From assembly GCA_946499615.1 (NCBI GenBank), contig CAMMST010000054.1, positions 1 to 16,827 on the forward strand: a DNA stretch of 16,827 nucleotides, in the 5' to 3' direction. The notes under the pieces were generated by a model that ran no database searches, had not been told where the DNA came from, and saw only the letters and a list, made by a program, of their open reading frames with translations. The position numbers and the translations under genes were made by a program. Source of the stretch: Enterococcus_E cecorum_B. GTDB taxonomy: Bacteria > Bacillota > Bacilli > Lactobacillales > Enterococcaceae. Shown one piece after another: positions 1-5,268 of this stretch; the first letter of the stretch is position 1; every line of letters starts with the position of its first letter.

Positions 1-84
1 TTCAAGGGTGCCTTCGATTTTTGGATTCAAAAGGGACTAATGGGTCAGCCCCTTTACTTGTTTCTTCTTCCAGAAATGTGTTAG
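1..84 (+). other. Possible 3' end of an upstream open frame with terminator-like hairpin
   Basis: Frame 1 is open from the first base to a TAG at 82-84 (27 codons, ending ...LPEMC). It could be the C-terminal tail of a gene cut by the window edge, but I do not recognise it. An imperfect hairpin, AAAGGGACT (30-38) with AGCCCCTTT (47-55) and one A/C mismatch, is followed by an interrupted T-rich stretch and could instead be a weak terminator of an upstream gene. Both readings are tentative and compete with each other. Confidence 0.2.
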
Positions 85-118
85 ACTATAGAGAAAGATT
101 TCAAGGAAGGAGAAATAT

Positions 119-919
119 ATGGAAAAGAAATTAATCGCGATAGATTTAGATGGCACGACATTAAATGCGCAATCACTGATTACTCCAAAAACCCAAGAGA
201 CCTTAATTAAGGCTCAGCAACAAGGGCATACAGTAGTGATTGCAACGGGTCGTCCTTTTAGAATGAGTGAACAATTTTATCGTCAATTAAAACTGGATTC
301 TGCAATGGTTAATTTTAACGGCTCATTAACGCATAAGCCTTTTAAATATTGGGAAAAAGAAACCGAATATTTTATCGATCGTGCTATTGCTTTTGACTTA
401 AAGGCTAAAAAAGAAGCACTAGGGATTGAATTTGTAGCCGCAGAAGATCGTCGTCATTTTTTTGTTAGCCAGTTAGACGGTGTTGATCCTACCTTTTTCG
501 GTTCAACCAAGGTAACGAATGATAATTTACTAGAGAACTTAAAAGAAAATCCTACTTCTTTATTAATTAAAACACGCCCAGAAACCTTAGAAAGTGTCGC
601 TGAGGTATTAAATCGTTCTTATCCTGATGTTGCGACTAAAACGTGGGGTGGACCACATAATATGCTGGAAATGACCCCTAAAGGAGTACACAAAGCAACT
701 GGTCTTGCGCTAATTGCGGATGATTTAGGATTTAAGCCAAAAAATATTATGGCATTTGGCGATGAATACAATGATGTGGAAATGCTCGAATTCGCAGGTC
801 GTGGTGTGGTTATGAAGAATGGTTCTGAGCAAGCGAAAAAAGTCGCGAACGATATGACTGAATATACGAATGACGAAGATGGTCTAGCACGCTATTTAGA
901 AAAGTATTTAAGTTTATAA
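119..919 (+). CDS. Cof-type HAD-superfamily sugar-phosphate phosphatase
   Basis: A cytosolic, Mg-dependent hydrolase of the HAD superfamily, Cof/YidA-like subfamily (IIB cap). Relatives dephosphorylate sugar phosphates and similar small phosphoesters; the substrate here cannot be read from sequence. All four HAD motifs are visible: motif I D9-x-D11-G-T, with D9 the expected nucleophile; motif II IATGR at 41-45 with T43; motif III Lys188 in TPKG; and motif IV GDEYND at 214-219. The cap domain lies between motifs II and III, roughly residues 85-185. The 266-residue length is normal for the family. The start is supported by AAGGAAGGAG just upstream of the ATG. A weak promoter may lie at 58-87 (TTGTTT, 18 bases, TAGACT). 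The gene appears monocistronic and ends at a terminator shared with the convergent kinase gene. Confidence 0.9.
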   Translation: MEKKLIAIDLDGTTLNAQSLITPKTQETLIKAQQQGHTVVIATGRPFRMSEQFYRQLKLDSAMVNFNGSLTHKPFKYWEKETEYFIDRAIAFDLKAKKEALGIEFVAAEDRRHFFVSQLDGVDPTFFGSTKVTNDNLLENLKENPTSLLIKTRPETLESVAEVLNRSYPDVATKTWGGPHNMLEMTPKGVHKATGLALIADDLGFKPKNIMAFGDEYNDVEMLEFAGRGVVMKNGSEQAKKVANDMTEYTNDEDGLARYLEKYLSL

Positions 920-960
920 CAAAAGAAGCACAGAATTTTGGAGGATTCTGTGCTCTTTTG
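920..960. terminator. Bidirectional terminator between HAD phosphatase and deoxynucleoside kinase
   Basis: A 10-bp perfect stem, AGCACAGAAT (927-936) with ATTCTGTGCT (945-954), has an 8-base loop. It is flanked by CAAAAG on the left and CTTTTG on the right, which extend the stem and give a T-rich tail on either strand. It sits in the short gap between two convergent genes and should end transcripts from both. Confidence 0.85.
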
Positions 961-1620
961 TTAATTCATTTCATTTAAAGCATTTTTGATAATTGCCATT
1001 ACAGCTTCTTTATGCTCGGGGATTTCAATATCATATTTGGTAATTGGAATCGCAATTTTTTTACTCTTATCATAAGCGTTATACCAATCATCGTAGCGTG
1101 AATGTAGATGTTTATAGTAGGCTAATAACTCATCATTTTCTTCATTTTCATCTACTTGTTCATATTCGCGACCACGTTTTTTGATACGTTGTAAGTGAAT
1201 ATCAAGTGGTCCTTGTAAATATACTAATAAGTCTGGTGCTTTTTTAGGCATACCGTCTAACTCTTCCATCATATTATCTAAAAGAGAAAGATAAGTATCC
1301 ATTTCAGCTTCAGACATATTGCCATTTTCAAAATTGATTTGGGTAAATAAAGCATCTTCATAAATCGAACGGTCTAAAACATTGTGTTGATGTTTCAAAG
1401 CTTCTTTAATGCTCTTAAAGCGTGTATTTAAAAAGTGGATTTGTAATGCAAAAGCCCAACGCTTCGGATCTTTATAAAACATTTCTAAAATGCGATTATC
1501 ATCGACACTTTCATAAAAAGGTAAACTGCCTAATTCATTCGCAATCATTTCAGTGTATTTGGTTTTTCCGGCACCAATCATACCTGCAAGTACTATCACA
1601 GCTTGGTTAGCTCCTTTCAT
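961..1620 (-). CDS. Deoxynucleoside kinase (deoxyadenosine/deoxyguanosine kinase family)
   Basis: A cytosolic kinase that transfers phosphate from a nucleoside triphosphate to a deoxynucleoside, the first step of deoxynucleoside salvage. The 219-residue protein has a P-loop GMIGAGKT at 13-20. It has the DRS-type motif VLDRSIYED at about 81-89, which in this family provides the arginine and acid near the 5'-hydroxyl, and a basic LID-like segment IKKRGREYEQ at 146-155. Lactobacillales kinases of this type act mainly on dAdo or dGuo; sequence alone does not settle the base specificity. An AAGGAG sequence about 11 bases before the ATG supports the start. I see no convincing promoter in the 170 bases upstream. 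Transcription runs toward the HAD gene and stops at the shared terminator. Confidence 0.88.
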   Translation of the reverse strand: MKGANQAVIVLAGMIGAGKTKYTEMIANELGSLPFYESVDDNRILEMFYKDPKRWAFALQIHFLNTRFKSIKEALKHQHNVLDRSIYEDALFTQINFENGNMSEAEMDTYLSLLDNMMEELDGMPKKAPDLLVYLQGPLDIHLQRIKKRGREYEQVDENEENDELLAYYKHLHSRYDDWYNAYDKSKKIAIPITKYDIEIPEHKEAVMAIIKNALNEMN

Positions 1621-1756
1621 TTATAACAAAACTCCTTAAAGTTCAGCAATTATCATTTTTCTACTAAACTACAATATATTGACAACATGAAAAATCATAT
1701 CACAAGATGTTGGGTAAAACAAGTCAGAAATCTGTCCTGATTACAAGAAAAGTGAA

Positions 1757-1786
1757 CAAAAAAAGCAACTACAAAGCTGCAGTTGC
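1757..1786 (-). terminator. Rho-independent terminator of tRNA-Ser
   Basis: On the minus strand GCAACTGCA pairs with TGTAGTTGC (one G-U pair) around a 4-base loop, followed by a run of seven T (1758-1764). It begins 4 bases after the tRNA discriminator position, so it would end the tRNA transcript very tightly. Confidence 0.85.
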
Positions 1787-1790
1787 GAAA

Positions 1791-1877
1791 AGGAGAGTAC
1801 GGGATTTGAACCCGTGCACCGAAAAATTCGGCTCGCTGGATTTCGAGTCCAGTGCATTACCACTCTGCCAACTCTCC
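1791..1877 (-). tRNA. tRNA-Ser (anticodon CGA)
   Basis: Reading the minus strand: a 7-bp acceptor GGAGAGT/ACTCTCC, a short D arm GCA/TGC with GTGG in the loop, an anticodon stem CTGGA/TCCAG with loop CTCGAAA (anticodon CGA, decoding UCG), a long class II variable arm with stem CCGAA/TTCGG, and a T arm ACGGG-TTCAAAT-CCCGT. The long variable arm and the anticodon identify it as serine. CCA is not encoded. The base after the acceptor stem, the discriminator position, is T rather than the G usual for serine tRNAs. A candidate promoter lies about 10 bases upstream and a terminator lies immediately downstream. Confidence 0.95.
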
Positions 1878-1886
1878 GTAAGTTAT

Positions 1887-1915
1887 ATTTTGACTGTTTT
1901 TTATAAAAAAGTCAA
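1887..1915 (-). promoter_or_regulatory. Candidate tRNA-Ser promoter inside an inverted repeat
   Basis: On the minus strand TTGACT (1915-1910) is followed after 17 bases by CAAAAT (1892-1887), placing the start point a few bases before the tRNA 5' end. The -35 is part of a near-perfect AT-rich inverted repeat at 1890-1915, TTGACT...AGTCAA around TTTTTTATAAAAAA. The plus-strand copy of TTGACT has no usable -10. Confidence 0.5.
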
Positions 1916-1949
1916 TAAGGAAATAGATAATTTCTAGTTGTTGAGAGGT

Positions 1950-1973
1950 GAATGTTGTAAAACACGAACATTC
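1950..1973. promoter_or_regulatory. PurBox-like element with inverted repeat upstream of purine permease
   Basis: AACACGAACATT at 1961-1972 resembles the PurR box consensus of Gram-positive bacteria (AWWWCCGAACWWT) with the central CGAAC kept and one of the two C lost. It also forms the right arm of an inverted repeat GAATGTT (1950-1956) / AACATTC (1967-1973). It lies about 75 bases upstream of the predicted start point of the permease promoter, close to the position reported for PurBoxes activated by PurR in Lactococcus. Assignment to PurR is inference from motif, position and the transported substrate class. Confidence 0.4.
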
Positions 1974-2006
1974 GAAAGTTTTTTAAAGTTTTTTATTCAT
2001 TTATAG

Positions 2007-2035
2007 TTGAATTCCGAAAATTACTCGACTATACT
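2007..2035 (+). promoter_or_regulatory. Promoter of purine permease gene
   Basis: TTGAAT (2007-2012), a 17-base spacer and TATACT (2030-2035) make a good sigma-A type promoter, with a predicted start near 2042. The spacer contains ATTCCGAAAA (2011-2020), which is repeated in inverted orientation at 2077-2086 and resembles a PurBox core. Confidence 0.6.
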
Positions 2036-2086
2036 ACCTTGTGTAGTTCGAAAAAAACGTACATTTAAAATCGATTTTTTCGGAAT
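2011..2086. repeat. Long-spaced perfect 10-bp inverted repeat bracketing the start point
   Basis: ATTCCGAAAA (2011-2020) and TTTTCGGAAT (2077-2086) are exact reverse complements, centre to centre 66 bases. The left arm is within the promoter spacer and the right arm in the leader, so they would act as paired DNA sites rather than an RNA stem if transcription starts near 2042. Between them are smaller hairpin-capable stretches (ACTAC/GTAGT at 2033-2046, and AAAATCGATTTT). It does not match the purine riboswitch consensus. Confidence 0.45.
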
Positions 2087-2119
2087 ATATCAGAATATCT
2101 GAGGAGTGGACTTATTAAA

Positions 2120-2200
2120 ATGGAAAAATTTTTCAAATTGTAGGAAAATAAAACGACTGTATCTACAGAAGTTTTAGCTGGATTAACAACATTCTTTGCA
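2120..2200 (+). other. Interrupted 5' end of the purine permease gene (in-frame TAG at 2141-2143)
   Basis: ATG at 2120 opens a frame reading MEKFFKL, then TAG, then ENKTTVSTEVLAGLTTFFA running without a break into the permease frame at 2201. The stretch after the stop is the typical start of AzgA-type permeases, including most of the first membrane segment (LAGLTTFFAMSYILF). GAGGAG at 2101-2106 precedes the ATG by 13 bases. No ATG, GTG or TTG occurs in frame between the TAG and 2201. A single base change from a sense codon such as AAG or GAG explains the stop. Confidence 0.8.
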
Positions 2201-3556
2201 ATGAGTTACATATTGTTCGTTAATCCAAATATTTTATCTCAATCTGGCATGCCGTTTCAAGCGGTCTTTTTATCAACGATTATTGCTTCAGTCATCGGTA
2301 CTTTAGTCATGGGATTATTTGCCAATGTACCCTATGCGCAAGCGCCAGGTATGGGCTTGAATGCCTTCTTTACCTTTACTGTGGTATTTGGTTTGGGGTA
2401 TTCATGGCAACAAGCTTTAGCGATGGTGTTTATCTGTGGTTTAATTAACATTTTTATTACGGTTACTCGTATTCGTAAAATGATTATTCATGCGATTCCT
2501 GATAGTATGCAACACGCTATCAGTGGTGGGATTGGTATTTTTGTTGCTTATGTTGGGATTAAAAATGCGAATTTATTAAGCTTTAGTGCTGATGGTGCAA
2601 CAATTACTAATGCGATTGTTGAAAAAGGTAAAGTGGCCAGTGTTTCAATGAATGGTGGCATCGTTCCTGCATTAGCTAACTTCAATAATGCCCCTGTACT
2701 TTTAGCTTTAATCGGTCTGTTTTTAATGACGATTTTAGTGGTCTTAAATGTACGCGGTGCAATTATTATTGGGATTTTAGGTACTACAATTATCGGTATT
2801 CTAATGGGTGTCGTTGATTTAGGTGCGATTGATTGGCACACGAATTCATTGGCTAACTCATTCAAACAATTAGGTACAACTTTTGGTGCCGCTTTTGGTC
2901 CAGAAGGGATGCAATCTTTATTTAGTGAATCTCATAAAATTCCGCAAGTGATTATGACGATTTTAGCTTTCAGTCTATCTGATACATTTGATACAATTGG
3001 TACATTTATTGGTACTGGTCGTCGTACGGGTATCTTCTCTAAAGCTGATGAAGATTCATTAGACAATGGTCGTGGTTTAAATACGCGTCTAGATCGTGCG
3101 TTATTTGCTGATGCGATTGCGACAAGTGTAGGTGCGGTATTCGGTACTTCTAATACAACTACTTATGTTGAATCGGCTGCCGGAATTGGTGCTGGTGGAC
3201 GTACCGGTTTAACTTCTGTTGTTGTCGCTATTCTTTTTGCAATTAGTAGTTTCTTCTCACCATTAATTTCAATTGTACCTAGTCAAGCCACTGCACCAGC
3301 TTTAATTTTAGTTGGAGTAATGATGATGGCTTCCTTTAAAGATATTAATTGGACAGAATTAGAAGAAGCAATTCCAACTTTCTTTGCTTCAATCTTTATG
3401 GGCTTGTGTTATAGCATCTCTTATGGTATCGCAGCTGGCTTTATCATGTATGCCTTAACGAAAGTCTTAAAAGGCAAAGCAAGCCAAGTTTCACCAGTTA
3501 TTTGGGCAGTAAATGCATTGTTCATTTTAAACTTTGTGATTCTTGCCATTATCTAG
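2201..3556 (+). CDS. NCS2/AzgA-family purine-base (adenine/guanine/hypoxanthine) permease, 5'-disrupted
   Basis: An integral membrane proton symporter that imports purine bases, related to PbuG/PbuO of Bacillus (AzgA branch of NCS2). Visible family motifs, numbered from the 2201 ATG, are GMGLNAFFTF at 50-59, SDTFDTIGTFIGTGRRTG at 260-277 and GTSNTTTYVES at 315-325 followed by AAGIGAGGRTG. Many hydrophobic segments run from end to end. The remaining open frame is 451 codons; with the 27 preceding codons it would be about 478, the usual size. Because of the TAG at 2141-2143, translation could only give this frame by readthrough or by starting at 2201, where no Shine-Dalgarno sequence is seen and part of the first membrane helix would be lost. 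No other damage is visible, suggesting a recent mutation, an assembly error or tolerated reinitiation. Confidence 0.75.
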   Translation: MSYILFVNPNILSQSGMPFQAVFLSTIIASVIGTLVMGLFANVPYAQAPGMGLNAFFTFTVVFGLGYSWQQALAMVFICGLINIFITVTRIRKMIIHAIPDSMQHAISGGIGIFVAYVGIKNANLLSFSADGATITNAIVEKGKVASVSMNGGIVPALANFNNAPVLLALIGLFLMTILVVLNVRGAIIIGILGTTIIGILMGVVDLGAIDWHTNSLANSFKQLGTTFGAAFGPEGMQSLFSESHKIPQVIMTILAFSLSDTFDTIGTFIGTGRRTGIFSKADEDSLDNGRGLNTRLDRALFADAIATSVGAVFGTSNTTTYVESAAGIGAGGRTGLTSVVVAILFAISSFFSPLISIVPSQATAPALILVGVMMMASFKDINWTELEEAIPTFFASIFMGLCYSISYGIAAGFIMYALTKVLKGKASQVSPVIWAVNALFILNFVILAII

Positions 3557-3577
3557 TTGTTTATATCAAATGAATAT

Positions 3578-3610
3578 AAAAAGGGCGATTCTTTGCGGTC
3601 GTCTTTTTTG
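3578..3610 (+). terminator. Terminator of purine permease gene
   Basis: AAAAAGGGCGA pairs with TCGTCTTTTT (one G-U pair and one bulged G) around a 10-base loop. The right arm runs into TTTTTTG. It lies 22 bases after the stop codon. Confidence 0.7.
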
Positions 3611-3645
3611 TTTTCTTGTAAGAATAAAAATTTCCGGTAAATCTG

Positions 3646-3675
3646 TTGTCAATCTAAGCAAAATTGCGCTATAGT
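3646..3675 (+). promoter_or_regulatory. Promoter of MFS transporter gene
   Basis: TTGTCA (3646-3651) and TATAGT (3670-3675) are separated by 18 bases, a strong sigma-A type match. It lies about 30 bases upstream of the ribosome binding site of the transporter gene. Confidence 0.7.
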
Positions 3676-3708
3676 ATTATTTGGTGAAAAAAGAAGGAAG
3701 GTATTAGT

Positions 3709-4911
3709 TTGAAAATTGATTGGAAACGAAATTTATACATATCATGGATTGGGTGCTTCTTTACTGGGGCTAGTTTTAGTTTGGTGATGCCTTTTATTCC
3801 AATCTATATTGAGCAATTACATACACCTAAAAGCCAAGTGGAACTATATGCAGGATTAGCAATTTCAGTGACCGCTTTGGCCGCAGCACTTGTTGCACCG
3901 ATTTGGGGAAATTTAGCTGATCGTAAAGGCCGACGATTAATGATGATTCGAGCAGCGGCAGGGATGACTTTTTCGATGGGAGCACTGGCATTCGTACCTG
4001 ATGTTTATTGGCTGTTATTTATGCGTTTTTTAACAGGCGTACTTTCAGGATATATTCCTAATGCTACGGCTTTAATCGCCTCACAAGCTCCTCGTGAGAA
4101 AAGTGGTTGGGCGCTTGGTACATTGGCGACTGGTGCGATTGCCGGAACGATGATTGGTCCTTCATTAGGAGGAATTTTAGCGGAAATATTTGGGATTCGC
4201 AATGTATTTCTAATTACCGGAACCGTGCTATTAATTACATTAATTTTGACAGTTACGATGGTCAAAGAAGATTTCAAACCTGTTCACAAACAAGAAATGC
4301 TTTCGTTAAAAGAGTTGTTAGCGAAAATGCATAATGTACAATTATTATTTGGTCTATTCGTTACCTCACTAATTATTCAGGTAGGGATTACTTCAATTAG
4401 TCCGATTTTAACCTTATTTATTCGTCAATTAAATGGCAATCAAGGCAATGTATTATTTGTAAGTGGTTTGATTGTCTCTATTTCAGGGGTGTCTGCGATG
4501 ATTTCTTCGCCAGCTTTAGGAAAACTTGGCGATAAGATTGGTAACCATAAGATTCTATTAGGTGGCTTAATATTCTCCTTAGCGTGTATTTTACCGATGG
4601 CATTTGTTCACAGTACTTTGCAATTAGGGATTTTACGATTTTTACTAGGCTTTTCTACCGGTGCTTTAATGCCATCAGTCAATACTTTGATTAGTAAGAT
4701 TACGCCGCCTGAAGGAGTGAGTCGGATTTACAGCTATAATCAAATGTTTTCAAACTTTGGACAAGTTGTTGGACCTATGATTGGTTCGACTGTGGCGCAT
4801 GGATTTGGATATCGTAGCGTGTTTATTGTGACTTCGATTTGTATCTTTTGCAATTTATGCTTATCACTCTTTAATTTTCGTAAGCCGATTGTCTATTATA
4901 TGCCAGAATAA
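3709..4911 (+). CDS. MFS drug-efflux transporter, MdtG-like (TTG start)
   Basis: A membrane antiporter of the major facilitator superfamily, drug:H+ type. The N-terminal sequence (WKRNLYISWIGCFFTGASF, then LVMPFIPIYIEQL) and the segment PNATALIASQAPREKSGWAL closely recall E. coli MdtG, an exporter linked to fosfomycin and deoxycholate resistance. Motif A is GNLADRKGRR at 67-76, in the loop between helices 2 and 3. A motif C-like GPSLGG is at 150-155 in helix 5, typical of exporters. The 400-residue length fits a 12-helix protein. The start is TTG at 3709, chosen because GAAGGAAGG (3693-3701) ends 7 bases before it and the next ATG is far inside. The actual substrate is unknown. It has its own promoter and terminator, so it is probably monocistronic. 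Confidence 0.88.
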   Translation: MKIDWKRNLYISWIGCFFTGASFSLVMPFIPIYIEQLHTPKSQVELYAGLAISVTALAAALVAPIWGNLADRKGRRLMMIRAAAGMTFSMGALAFVPDVYWLLFMRFLTGVLSGYIPNATALIASQAPREKSGWALGTLATGAIAGTMIGPSLGGILAEIFGIRNVFLITGTVLLITLILTVTMVKEDFKPVHKQEMLSLKELLAKMHNVQLLFGLFVTSLIIQVGITSISPILTLFIRQLNGNQGNVLFVSGLIVSISGVSAMISSPALGKLGDKIGNHKILLGGLIFSLACILPMAFVHSTLQLGILRFLLGFSTGALMPSVNTLISKITPPEGVSRIYSYNQMFSNFGQVVGPMIGSTVAHGFGYRSVFIVTSICIFCNLCLSLFNFRKPIVYYMPE

Positions 4912-4914
4912 AGT

Positions 4915-4954
4915 AAAAAACGTGATTGCTAAATGTAAGCAATCACGTTTTTTT
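4915..4954. terminator. Strong bidirectional terminator
   Basis: AAAAAACGTGATTGCT (4915-4930) pairs perfectly over 16 bp with AGCAATCACGTTTTTT (4938-4953). The 7-base loop and flanking A and T tracts allow it to serve the MFS gene on the plus strand and the small DUF2929 gene on the minus strand. Its right end overlaps the stop region of the minus-strand gene. Confidence 0.92.
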
Positions 4955-5135
4955 AATTATGTTTCGCTTTTTTCGGAACGCAGACATTTGCAACAATGAT
5001 GACAATGATGCCTACTAAAAAAGATAGTTGTGCGGTAACAGTAAAATCATATTGACCACCTGTTAATGCACTACCTAGATAGCCAACAACTTGACCTAAA
5101 ATCATTGCCCAAAACATGGTAACGATATATTTCAC
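4953..5135 (-). CDS. Small DUF2929/YjzD-like membrane protein (GTG start)
   Basis: A 60-residue protein with two predicted membrane segments, about residues 4-25 (IVTMFWAMILGQVVGYLGSA) and 33-54, and a short basic tail PKKAKHN. The N-terminal pattern MKYIVTxxW...GQVVGYxGSALTGG is what I recognise from the DUF2929 (YjzD) family of Bacilli, whose function is unknown. The start is GTG at 5135, supported by GAAGGA six to seven bases upstream. It is divergent from dnaE, as I recall for some other Lactobacillales, and the two promoters overlap or abut in the 130-base gap. A candidate promoter on the minus strand is TTTACA (5196-5191), 16 bases, TAAACT (5174-5169). Confidence 0.85.
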   Translation of the reverse strand: MKYIVTMFWAMILGQVVGYLGSALTGGQYDFTVTAQLSFLVGIIVIIVANVCVPKKAKHN

Positions 5136-5168
5136 AGAAATTCCTTCTTTCCTGTTTAATCGTCTTTT

Positions 5169-5196
5169 AGTTTAACATATTTTCAGCGATTGTAAA
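5169..5196 (-). promoter_or_regulatory. Candidate promoter of the DUF2929 gene
   Basis: On the minus strand TTTACA (5196-5191) is separated by 16 bases from TAAACT (5174-5169), which is preceded by TGT. It lies about 34 bases upstream of the GTG start and directly behind the divergent dnaE promoter. Confidence 0.45.
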
Positions 5197-5207
5197 GTCT
5201 TTGCTTG

Positions 5208-5236
5208 TTGTCAGTTGCGATAATCTTCAGTACAAT
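5208..5236 (+). promoter_or_regulatory. Promoter of dnaE
   Basis: TTGTCA (5208-5213), a 17-base spacer and TACAAT (5231-5236) give a near-consensus sigma-A promoter, with a predicted start near 5243. The leader would be only about 26 bases long. Confidence 0.75.
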
Positions 5237-5268
5237 AAAAAGGAAGAATCAACGAAAGGAGCATGCGT

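Noticed and set aside
1791..1877. tRNA-Ser as an amber suppressor that would rescue the TAG in the permease
   Set aside because: The anticodon is CGA, which reads UCG, not CUA, which would read UAG.
1890..1918. Second promoter on the plus strand from the symmetrical TTGACT repeat
   Set aside because: The -10 position reads CAATAA, a poor match, and a much better promoter is present at 2007-2035.
1707..1937. 76-codon plus-strand open frame across the tRNA-Ser gene
   Set aside because: It is antisense to a well-folded tRNA and its terminator, has no family resemblance and no convincing ribosome binding site.
1757..1960. Integration site for a mobile element at the tRNA-Ser gene
   Set aside because: No integrase, direct repeat of the tRNA 3' end or foreign-looking gene is present on either side within the window.
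2042..2119. Purine (guanine) riboswitch upstream of the permease
   Set aside because: The conserved junction sequences of the purine aptamer are absent, and the long pairing arm on the left lies upstream of the predicted start of transcription.
2548..2865. 105-codon minus-strand open frame inside the purine permease
   Set aside because: It is a shadow of a strongly conserved membrane protein frame, with no start signals or recognisable domains.
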